This document shows positions 25,401 through 35,184 of a stretch of 64,000 nt of DNA, in pieces. The position numbers and the translations under genes are program-made. The notes beneath the pieces are model-generated. The model searched no databases. It was not told the origin of the DNA and saw only the letters and a program-made list of their open reading frames with translations. Each line of letters begins with the position of its first letter. Within the stretch, counting starts at the first letter, position 1. This DNA is from Isoperla grammatica (taxonomy: Eukaryota; Arthropoda; Insecta; Plecoptera; Perlodidae). The DNA is taken from positions 48,514,239-48,578,238 of the forward strand of contig OX246741.1 in NCBI GenBank assembly GCA_945910005.1, read 5' to 3'.

Positions 25401-27000
25401 CCCCAGCTTGGCGGCCCTCTTTGTGACCTGAACACCCACCAATACCCCATATGCCCCACCCCCAACTTGGCGGCCCTCTTTGCGACCTGAACACCCACCA
25501 ATACCCCATATGCCCCACCCCCAACTTGGCGGCCCTCTTTGCGACCTGAACACCCACCAATACCCCATATGCCCCACCCCCCACTTGGCGGCCCTCTTTG
25601 CGACCTGAACCCCCACCAATACCCCATTTGCCCCACCCCCAGCTTGGCGGCCCTCTTTGCGACCTGAACACCCACCAATACCCCATATGCCCCACCCCCC
25701 ACTTGGCGGCCCTCCTTGCGACCTGAACACCCACCAATACCCCATATGCCCCACCCCCCACTTGGCGGCCCTCTTTGCGACCTGAACACCCACCAATACC
25801 CCATATGCCCCACCCCCCACTTGGCGGCCCTCTTTGCGACCTGAACACCCACCAATACCCCATATGCCCCACCCCCAACTTGGCGGCCCTCTTTGCGACC
25901 TGAACACCCACCAATACCCCATATGCCCCACCCCCAACTTGGCGGCCCTCTTTGCGACCTGAACACCCACCAATACCCCATATGCCCCACCCCCCACTTG
26001 GCGGCCCTCTTTGCGACCTGAACCCCCACCAATACCCCATATGCCCCACCCCCAGCTTGGCGGCCCTCTTTGCGACCTGAACACCCACCAATACCCCATA
26101 TGCCCCACCCCCAGCTTGGCGGCCCTCTTTGCGACCTGAACACCCACCAATACCCCATATGCCCCACCCCCAGCTTGGCGGCCCTCTTTGCGACCTGAAC
26201 ACCCACCAATACCCCATATGCCCCACCCCCCACTTGGCGGCCCTCTTTGCGACCTGAACACCCACCAATACCCCATATGCCCCACCCCCAGCTTGGCGGC
26301 CCTCTTTGTGACCTAAACACCCACCAATACCCCATATGCCCCACCCCCAGCTTGGCGGCCCTCTTTGCGACCTGAACACCCACCAATACCCCATATGCCC
26401 CACCCCCCACTTGGCGGCCCTCCTTGCGACCTGAACACCCACCAATACCCCATATGCCCCACCCCCCACTTGGCGGCCCTCTTTGTGACCTAAACACCCA
26501 CCAATACCCCATATGCCCCACCCCCAACTTGGCGGCCCTCTTTGCGACCTGAACACTCACCAATACCCCATATGCCCCTACCCCAACTTGGCGGCCCTCT
26601 TTGCGACCTGAACACCCACCAATACCCCATATGCCCCACCCCCACTTGGCGGCCCTCTTTGCGACCTGAACACCCGCCAATACCCCATATGCCCCACCCC
26701 CAACTTGGCGGCCCTCTTTGCGACCTGAACACCCACCAATACCCCATATGCCCCACCCCCAGCTTGGCGGCCCTCTTTGCGACCTGAACACCCACCAATA
26801 CCCCATATGCCCCACCCCCCACTTGGCGGCCCTCCTTGCGACCTGAACACCCACCAATACCCCATATGCCCCACCCCCCACTTGGCGGCCCTCTTTGCGA
26901 CCTGAACACCCACCAATACCCCATATGCCCCACCCCCCACTTGGCGGCCCTCTTTGCGACCTGAACACCCACCAATACCCCATATGCCCCACCCCCAACT
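16467..27000. repeat. 59-bp satellite, about 178 tandem copies
   Basis: A single array of 10.5 kb. The consensus unit starts TTGGCGGCCCTCTTTGCGAC and continues CTGAACACCCACCAATACCC then CATATGCCCCACCCCCAAC, giving 59 bp; units of 57-60 bp arise from length changes in the C run. The plus strand is very C-rich (28 C and 8 G per consensus unit). Variant units mark higher-order structure: the deletion variant CACCCAAAATACC recurs at about 18659, 19246 and 19835 (587-589 bp, ten units), and the GAAGACC variant recurs every 118 bp from about 23605 to 23959 (two units). A linked double variant, GTGACCTAAAC for GCGACCTGAAC, is common. The minus strand has few stops in any frame, which yields very long but spurious open frames. 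The array is non-coding. Confidence 0.98.
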
Positions 27001-27210
27001 GGGTTATTCCCCTTACGACGAGCCCGGCTATCTGTGATGGATTTATTCGGTCGATGCCATATATGACCTAGTTGTCACGTCGACACCAAATACTAACTAC
27101 ACTGAAGATGGATATAGAAGATGAAGATAGATATAAGTACTACTAGTTACTACTTTAAGAAAGATTAATTGTAAGAGAAGCCTAAGGGAAGGCCGTTCGC
27201 CCGTTTTCTT

Positions 27211-27211
<1 letters not shown>

Positions 27212-27299
<88 letters not shown>

Positions 27300-27306
27300 T
27301 TTATTA

Positions 27307-27377
<71 letters not shown>

Positions 27378-27393
27378 GTTATTATTATTATTA

Positions 27394-27450
<57 letters not shown>
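27212..27450. repeat. (ATT)n microsatellite
   Basis: About 80 ATT triplets with rare substitutions (TTTTTATT, ATTGTT). It lies 200 bp beyond the 59-bp satellite, after a stretch (27040-27100) resembling a retroposon tail. Confidence 0.97.
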
Positions 27451-27451
<1 letters not shown>

Positions 27452-27530
27452 GTCAAGATGACTGGGTACAGTAAACTATGCTGTGATCGTCTTGGATGAA
27501 TATATTTTGTTCATCTGTTCCTTGTGATAC

Positions 27531-27623
27531 GTCCGATTTTTCGGTTAATCCAATCACAGCCAACATCTCGCAGTCGAAGTCGAATGAGTATGGGCTGTGA
27601 TTGGATGAACCGAAAAATCGGAC
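27531..27623. mobile_element. Hairpin MITE, GTCCGATTTTTCGGTT ends
   Basis: The left arm GTCCGATTTTTCGGTTAATC plus CAATCACAGCC is repeated almost perfectly inverted at the right (GGCTGTGATTGG then ATGAACCGAAAAATCGGAC), with a loop of about 30 bp. It is a compact foldback element with no coding content. Confidence 0.82.
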
Positions 27624-27868
27624 GCATACCTATACATGGGTTGGGCGCGTTCAGGAGTTGTCCTCTATAAGAAGCTGATTTCAGAACAAACGCCCACATT
27701 TCTCAGTTGATAATTTCCAAGTGCGTTTGGAAACGAAGACGTTGTGTTGAAGACATAAGAAAATACTCAAAAAATCAATCGTTTGTTCGTCACACTTCAG
27801 ACCATTGATCATTGATACCATTGAGTATCTTCCAAACTCAATATTTAGACAATCAATCAGTGGTTAAA

Positions 27869-28015
27869 GTCGCTTCACAGCAACTTTGGTGCTGGGGACG
27901 TCACAGATGGGCGTGTCGGAGCCAATCAGCGGGCGGCTTTCACCAATACTCACATTTGGTTGGCCAAGCCTCACTCATCTGTGACGTCCTCAGCACCAAA
28001 GTTGCTGTGGAGCGA
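27869..28015. mobile_element. MITE with 40-bp terminal inverted repeats
   Basis: The left end GTCGCTTCACAGCAACTTTG, continuing GTGCTGGGGACGTCACAGATG, is mirrored at the right end by CATCTGTGACGTCCTCAGCA and CCAAAGTTGCTGTGGAGCGAC. There are two or three mismatches in about 40 bp. Total length is 147 bp. No perfect duplication of the flanking bases was identified. Confidence 0.87.
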
Positions 28016-28163
28016 CTATACATCAATGATTCATCCGTGACGAACGCATCGGGACGGTGGCTTCAAAACAACTATAACTTGTACACGTAATCGAAAGGAA
28101 CAAAACACTTGCTACATTTATAACAGGTAAAATTGCAACAGTCGTGTATCTTACGTTACCTGC

Positions 28164-28480
28164 CCAGGGACTGCTACCTCATCGTGGTGAGCAGGTTTGT
28201 GGGCTTTGTTGATCCCGAGAGCTATGCCGGCGGAAGCGTATGCTTCTGGTAGGGCCACCCTATAGCCGAACAGGTCTAGGAGGAGGTCAGACGAAATGCA
28301 GTCCACATCCTATCCCATCCCTTTTCCTCCCCCTTCCCCTTTCCTCCCCGCCCTCCTACTTGCCCCTATCCTCCAAACAGCCCCATATTTCATTTCATCT
28401 TCATATTTCACCCAATCAACGTCTCGATTAGCCAAGTTGCATGAATATGAGACGTTAAGCCCAAATATATCAATCATCAA
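28164..28480 (+). mobile_element. Composite retroposon: LINE-like head, type A tail
   Basis: The head (28164-28300: GCTACCTCATCGTGGTGAGC, AGCTATGCCGGCGGAAGC, TTCTGGTAGGGCCACCC, GAACAGGTCTAGGAGGAGG) has the look of a non-LTR retrotransposon 5' region found in many invertebrates. It is followed by a pyrimidine-rich stretch and then the type A tail (ACGTCTCGATTAGCC, ATGAGACGTTAAGCCCAAAT, ATCAATCATCAATC). The reverse-transcriptase part is missing, so the element is an internally deleted LINE or a SINE built from its ends. The family name is not assigned. Confidence 0.55.
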
Positions 28481-29007
28481 TCTTTTACGTTATAAATCTT
28501 ACAATGTTATTATCAAAACAGTGGAGGTATGGTGATCCAGCCCGTCCTTGTTCCTAATACGCCACTGATACCTACGCAAAAATGTGAACATTTTTTAGAA
28601 TGTTAAACAAATTATGTTTTCCTCCCGAAAGTTTGATAAAAATTCGCGTTTTGACACTCGAATGTAAAACAACGGCTGTTTCCGCTTTAAAGCATCGTCT
28701 CGTGTCGTTGTCACGCCTCGAATAATTCCCAAAATCATAATTAGCGAAATGATAAAAGTTACGCTAGCTTATAAAATGATAATTAACATGCAACATGTTG
28801 TAAGTTTCCAGCACCACGAGCCTACATAAAAAGGAAATGCATTTGGACTCAAACAAATAAAAATATTAAGTTTCAAACTAAATAAAAGTAAAAGTCACAC
28901 CTTAATCTTAGTCGAGACATCTCACATCCTGAACTCGTTTACGTTTCCGTTCCTGGACGAGATTAAGGATCCGCGTCACAAGTCACAATAATTAAAAACA
29001 ATGTCCG
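28481..29007. other. Intergenic, no recognised feature
   Basis: AT-rich DNA without a recognisable gene or repeat. Confidence 0.5.
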
Positions 29008-29370
29008 TGTTTGTGTGTCTGAATAAAAAATAAACAAATTCACATTTAGAGTCTACCTATACTCAGTAACGAAACTGATTTGCAGTGGGGGACTTTAATT
29101 TAAAGTGACTAAACCAACCCTGTAGGTTCCGAACACCATCAACGAGTGAGCGATTACCAATCAAAGATCGATATTTCTAATACGAAACATATGAATCAGT
29201 GATCGGACAGTGCGAACACCTGCGTACAAAATAATGTCAGAATCAACAAGGCTGATTCAGAACAACTTTGAATTTATTGAGTGCTTCGTTGCTAGAACGG
29301 CTCCAAAGTCACCGTTTACTTATTCCTAAGCCAAGAAGTGATGGAACTGAAGTCACGGCTTTTCATGTGT
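29008..29370 (-). mobile_element. SINE fragment, reverse copy of the 40.7-kb SINE
   Basis: Read on the minus strand this gives the body of the SINE at 40674-41190: GTTCCATCACTTCTTGGCTT-like, CGGTGACTTTGGAGCC, TAGCAACGAAGCACTCAATA, AAAGTTGTTCTGAATCAGCC, then CAGGTGTTCGCACTGTCCGA, the GATTGGTAATCGCTCACTCG junction and the type B tail. The tRNA-like head is missing. Unlike the 40.7-kb copy it has no type A insertion. Confidence 0.8.
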
Positions 29371-29599
29371 ACAAAATGTCCGTAGTTTGTTCTTTGTTTA
29401 GTGCCGCCTCAACGAACAAGCGATGCGGCTACTCTCAAGGACTTCATTCACAAGTTAGAGGTGACGATGAGTTGGCCAATGAGGGAGACCAGATCCCTGG
29501 TTGAACCGTTGGAGAGAGTACGTTTTAGTACTGTAGAACGTCGAGGACATTGTGAAAAAATTATGACCATTAAGCGTTTCTTTAATAAATGATAATTGT

Positions 29600-29725
29600 A
29601 TTACTTTTCCTTTCCTTTCCTTTCATTTACTCCTTTGAATATTAGTCGTCCTCTTCCTTGTCCCTTTCCTCCATTTAGCCACAACGTCATATCACCTACT
29701 TGTCGAATACGTCGTTAAACACCAA
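29600..29725 (+). repeat. Retroposon 3' tail, type C (second copy)
   Basis: A pyrimidine-rich CCTTTCCTTTCC stretch is followed by CGTCATATCACCTACTTGTC and CGTCGTTAAACACCAAATAA. It matches the tail at 15045-15175. Confidence 0.7.
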
Positions 29726-32700
29726 ATAATCAAATAATAAACATTAATTGTATAAACAATAAACAGAAGAGAATAAGTTTTGTAGATATGTTATCCGTGT
29801 GTTGTGGGTTTGGGAAAATGGATTACTTATTCTCTTTACCAGTAATAGATTCAAATTAAATAGGTGAATTTTATTATTGATCAGGTTGTTCACAGTTGTA
29901 CTTAGCCCCATACGTAGATATGACATTCTTGTAAAGTAGGTAATCCTAATCTTATTTTAAGGAGGGAGTCATTAGTGGTATAGTGGATGACGAATACATC
30001 TGTAAAACTAACCTACTCTAGACGCTACGAAATAACTCTAAAGAGTGTTAATAATCTATACTACATCGTACACATAACCCCAGTAGCCGTTCCCGTACAG
30101 CTACTCACTACAGGGGCTTCCCTAATATAACATGACTCGAAGGTCACAGCTTACTACAATCAGGTGTTCCACGAACCCATATATCTTGCACAGCACAATT
30201 CACGAAGGAAGTTCTTCATAAATTATCAGCGTCTAAACATGAATGAAAATCTGCACCGCCCACCGTTTAGCGCGCGCGTAAGCTCTGACCGGTCAGAAAC
30301 AAACCCAACAGATCCGTCACCTAATTGATCCACGGAGCAATACTTCAAAGAAGCGTTTAGCTTGCGTCCGCTCTCCTATAATTTCCCGTTTCTGTAGATT
30401 CTTTGTTGTTGAAATGAGACCCATGAGCGGTTCACCTGGATCGAAGAAAAACCATCTTGATTCATTCATGCAGGTTTTCAAGAATGGTGCCCGGCATGCG
30501 TATACTACCACACTCACTCGAGGCTACAACCAACTAATTTGACGCTAACGTGTTTTAAAAGACGTTTATTTTCAGTTAAATTGGTCTGGCTAAGACCACC
30601 GCGCAGCCGCCGGCCGGGCCGCAAGGTGGGCTCTAAATGGGTTTCTTCCGGTTCGTTCGTATTGGACCACTAATGGGGGTGAATTTAGGACGAATTTCTC
30701 TCCTTTGCTGTGTGAGTCTGCTTTGGTTTTCAACACATTATGTGATGCTAGTGTAAGTGAAGATGTTTTCAATTTATTTATTGAATTAGTAGATTTAATT
30801 CATTAACAAATAAAGCGTGTAAATAAACACTACTGGATATTGGAGAGCCTAACTCACTAATTTCACGGTTTTTAATTCAAGATATTGAAAATTGGTTGAT
30901 ATTCGGTATTTGAATGACATGTATTGATGACATGTACGAAAGACATGTATGAATGAGATTTGTGAATTTTTGTCTTTTCTTTTTAACAATGAGTAGCCTA
31001 TTCATTTATTATAAACTTCAAAACTTATTATTACTATTATTGTTATTGTTTTGTTTTTGTGTCTATTTTATTATATCCATATCAGTTTTGAATGATGTAA
31101 GACAATGCCTTTCATGGCTTAATTCCAGTTGAATGGAGAAATGTATCCATATATTGTTATTCCTCCTATCAACTACACTTTCACAAAGCTATACTGTATG
31201 GCTAGTATCCCCCTATCCAGCGCTCATACGGAGGGGTCAATTGGGAGGAACTGTCTTTGGGAGACTCATGACTTTGAAAAGCTGCAAGCGTGATTGCTGG
31301 CGTTGGGAATCGAACCCAATACCTCCCATATTAGAGTGCTGCGTGGTATCGCTGAGTCGATCCTATTGGTACAAGACTTTCTTATTATGATCTATGTACA
31401 CCTGTCAGTCACTCACAGCTTCGCACGGGATTTATGTGGGAAAACTACCAATTACAGCGAATGAATGATATATTCTAGGTGTAAACTTAGGTAAGCGACT
31501 CAAAAACATGAAACGTTAAGTTTCCTATAGTTTAAGTATATCCGTAACGCATTTTTGTTACGCTTATCAAACCAATTAGAAGGAACAAAGATAAGAAAAC
31601 ATTTTAATGTAACTGTTCTCTCAACCCTGTGTATTAAATTTTTGGAATGAAAATAAGTGTGTATATTATTATATTATTTGGAATGAAATGACATTTATTC
31701 ATTCGTATGTGAAATAAAAATAACGAGGGAAAATGTTTTAGAATTTAGGCTGATTTCCACGTTCTTAAGAAAGATTATATCTAGATGTATTTGGAATGTT
31801 CAAGGTGTTCTCACAAACAGAAATGATCCATTTGTATCAGTTTATAGTTATGGGCGTCTGACTTTCAACTATGTGTTAGGAAGATGGATAACCACTTTCT
31901 GGTGAGATTCGCACACCTCGTATTTGTAGGTCAATACGGTTAATCTTTTGCTTTATGGTAGCATTGTTTTGTACAATTTACACAGTATAATAAATAGTTA
32001 TTATATAAATAATCAAAAATACTTACAAAAATGATTCATGATTATCGCGTATTTTGTTTTTCAATATTATTTAATATGTCCTTTTGACAAACGTCACAGT
32101 AGCTTTTTTTGAAATATCATTATTTTGTACCAGTTTCACATCTGCACACAACTTTATAGTACAAAACTAAATAGAGAATCTTTCCACAAATGGGAACATT
32201 TCATTGCAAGTGTATATAGGCCTATGATACAAAATTCGATACTTTCTGATCAAGTTTGCTAATAGTACTGCGTCAAAGTTATATCATTGTTACATCTATA
32301 TTATATTTTAATTTGAAATATGAGAAGCAGGTCACTGTTGTATTGAGGTAGCTTATGCATAAACATATAATCTATGATTATTCTCGTGAATATTAGTAAC
32401 AAATATCTAACATGGCGATATGAGAGTATTCTGCGGTTTAAGACAGATGTATACATACAACCCAAGCTTGTCTGGGGTTCGAGCTCAGGTCTCCAGCTGT
32501 CCCGGTGGTCCGATGTACGCCCAATGCGCCCGCCCAGCAAGTCTAGATCAAATCCAGATCTAGGTAATAGTTATTTCTTAATTTCTGGTTTTTGCATACA
32601 TTAAAATAAACGTTTTTCAGAGGGTGAGAAAAAACAAAGATGCGTGAAAAACCAAGGTGTGCATGCCTGCCCATAACGTTGAATATATTTGGTTAATTTT

Positions 32701-33596
32701 AACCTTTTATGTGTTTTAATTGTAAATTTAAATGATGCAGATTATTTTGTTCATTCTCGTGTTTTTTCAAGTATTTTTTTTAAACATGTAATCGTTTTAT
32801 GTATATCCAGAAGCTCTTAAAAACGATTCCTATCATAAACACAACGGTTTCCACAAAAACACCTTTTATCCAGAACACTGGTTGATTTTAACATGCACAT
32901 TTTACAAAAATATCCAATTTCCAACAAAGTGGGTTTTGGTATTTACGAAAACCCTATACACACAAACATAACTTATCTTTTATCACACGCAGGAGCAAGT
33001 TTCAAGACAAACCACTAAAACAAAGAAAAACGGTTTTTAAACATTCTTGAAAAAAAAATATTATTTTAAAACGACCTCATTATTTTTATGGGTAACATTA
33101 CGGCCACCCAGAAAAATTATTAATCATAAAGAACTGTTCTAATGATATTACTTTTTCTCCGGACTATTTTTTTAAATCCACATAATAAACCATTTGGAGC
33201 ATCGTTTTCAAGAACGCAACGCGGGAGATGTTTTTACTTGGGCACCCAGTGTGGTGCGTGTGTGCAACGGGCGCGATGCCTTGGCCCTCAGGCACTCCAA
33301 CCGTTTAGCTGGCGTGCCCGACCTAATGGCGAGCAATTAACGGACATGTACGCCACTGCTATCGTGCCCACATATCAGCTTCACGCAATACGTGTAGACA
33401 TACGCACCCTGGCTGCGTAGTGCATGGTCAGAACAGCTCGCATGAGAAATGCTTAATAAAGCTATAAATTCTAAACGAAAATAATTATGGACGCCTAATC
33501 TAGATGGTAGTGAAGGCTGTGTGGGCAGTTTGTGTGTGGAGTGTATGTGTATTTGACTAATTGTAATTCAAATAAATTGTATAAATCAATTTTGTA
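29726..33596. other. Intergenic, mostly unrecognised
   Basis: A long AT-rich stretch. One tRNA-like SINE piece lies at 31255-31385. A GC-rich, unique patch at about 33215-33420 contains GCGATGCCTTGGCCCTCAGG and might be regulatory or a lost exon, but no splice sites or family resemblance support an exon. At 32465-32550 a GGGGTTCGAGCTC word suggests another tRNA-like fragment. No gene is called. Confidence 0.4.
31255..31385 (-). mobile_element. tRNA-like SINE fragment (reverse strand)
   Basis: The minus strand contains ATCGACTCAGCGATACCACG (A-box-like) and, about 45 bases later, a B box in TGGGTTCGATTCCCAACGCC at plus positions 31299-31318. Spacing is tRNA-like, but the stems are imperfect, so it is read as SINE-derived. 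Confidence 0.5.
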
Positions 33597-33597
33597 T

Positions 33598-33770
33598 TTA
33601 GGATTAAGACAGTATAATCTGTTACCAATAGAAATTAAGGAAATAAATAGTGTTGGTTTGTTTAAAATTAAATGTAGGGAGCGGATGGTGAAGCAAAAAT
33701 AAATGTGTGTAGGATGCCAAAATAGCTGTTAAGCTAATAAATAAAGTACATTACATTCCATCACATAGAA
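33598..33770 (+). pseudogene. LINE reverse-transcriptase C-terminus and 3' UTR
   Basis: A 34-codon frame ends at the TAA at 33700-33702 and encodes LGLRQYNLLPIEIKEINSVG followed by LFKIKCRERMVKQK. The pattern of an aromatic residue, then N-x-LP-x-EI, then a LFK-x-K helix is typical of the very C-terminus of ORF2 in CR1/jockey/L2-type non-LTR retrotransposons. It is followed by a short 3' UTR with AATAAA (near 33738) and an AT-rich end. Everything upstream has been lost to 5' truncation, as usual for LINE insertions. Confidence 0.7.
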
Positions 33771-35184
33771 GATTATAATAGCACACTTTTAACAGGCGTT
33801 ATTTGATAAGAGCTGCAATTCCATTGTTTAGTGATTTCAAAAAGGAGAAACGGAGAAAAATAATTAAAATATAAATATAACATGTTTGCTCTGATATGAT
33901 ATTTCCGTGTCGTTGTAAAACTTGAATTTATGTTGCTATTTCTACCGTTAGTTTTGGAGTTAGACCAAAAGAAAATAACGTCAGATATAAAAGAGCAAAT
34001 ATCATGGGTTGAAGGAAACCAGTTATATACTTATTGCAATATGGCGGGGGGAGGGGGGGGGGGGAGAGGGGGGGGGAGACTGCACTACTTATGTATGGCT
34101 TTCCCCAATTGTTTGTACCTTATACAGGTGTTAACTGGTGTTTTAGTTGTGCATAACTGTTTAGTATTAAGTATCAACATACAACTGTTATGTTTGAAGA
34201 ATTGTACACCTAACACTAATTCTTTTCCTACGTTCGATTGTTCCTAGAAGCCCGGACCTACACCCAATCAGAAAGTTAGTTATTTTATTGATGAATAATT
34301 AAAACAAAAAAAATATGTTATTAATTCATTATACTCAAATATGAAACTGCTTTCAAGTCATTTTGCAATTATCTTCGTTGATCTTTGATAACATAGACAT
34401 GAACATTTTTTCCTGAAAAGATGTTAGTCCTCCAAACTTGGAATCCCACAATAAGGAATTAGGAATCGTACATTTACACTTCCTAATAACAGAGCTTAAG
34501 ACCTCCGACGCAAGCCGCCCTCATTATTGTTATTTACCGCCATTTTCCTCTCCCAGACTCCACCATCGCGCTACGCATTACCTGGACTACGTCGAACTAG
34601 GTCGGGTCTCCCATTTTGGAGACAAAAACCACAAAATTCCGACGATGAAAAATAATTGTCAATTTCCCTTGTTTGAAACCGTCCGTCCGTTCAGCGATTC
34701 ACGTGTAAAGCTACTACGGAATTAAATATATAAAACGGTCAATTTACTATCGGCAATCGTCCCCGTCTGTGCTTGATGCAGCTGCGAGTGGGGCCCTTGC
34801 ACGGCGCTGTCTATCATTAGGTTCACTCCCACCCACAATTGCGGTGATGTCGTTTGCCCTTCGAGAACGCGGACTCGCTCATTTGCGGTCAAAATACACA
34901 CAGACAATAATTAATAGCGGGTTTCGAAGTTGGTTCTGACAATCCGAGATGTACAGTTGACTGCAGTGAAAACGTAGACGTGGTCGGAAAGGAAACGGCT
35001 GATGAAAACCACAAATGTTTCAGTATTTGTATGGAACATATTTAAGAACATCTGCTTCGTCGAAAATCATTTATAAATGGCTGCTAAAGTGCTGGACGTG
35101 GTTCAAGTATGACCTACAAGCCATATGTGACGTCATTGCACGGCTAGCAGTGACAAACTTGCATACAGCCTTATTGTTCGGGTC
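33771..35184. other. Intergenic with possible regulatory DNA
   Basis: A G run lies at about 34044-34078. The segment 34490-34910 (around CCGCCATTTTCCTCTCCCAG, GCGCTGTCTATCATTAGG and CACAATTGCGGTGATGTCG) is unique, GC-richer and non-coding on both strands, and is the best candidate in this half for a conserved non-coding element. No gene is recognised. Confidence 0.35.

Noticed and set aside
16443..27000. Very long open frames (up to about 940 codons) on the minus strand of the 59-bp satellite
   Set aside because: The unit length is not a multiple of three and the same peptide cycle appears in every frame; there is no promoter, splice site or conserved frame. They are by-products of a stop-poor satellite.
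27812..28090. A 92-codon frame
   Set aside because: It lies across the hairpin MITE at 27869-28015.
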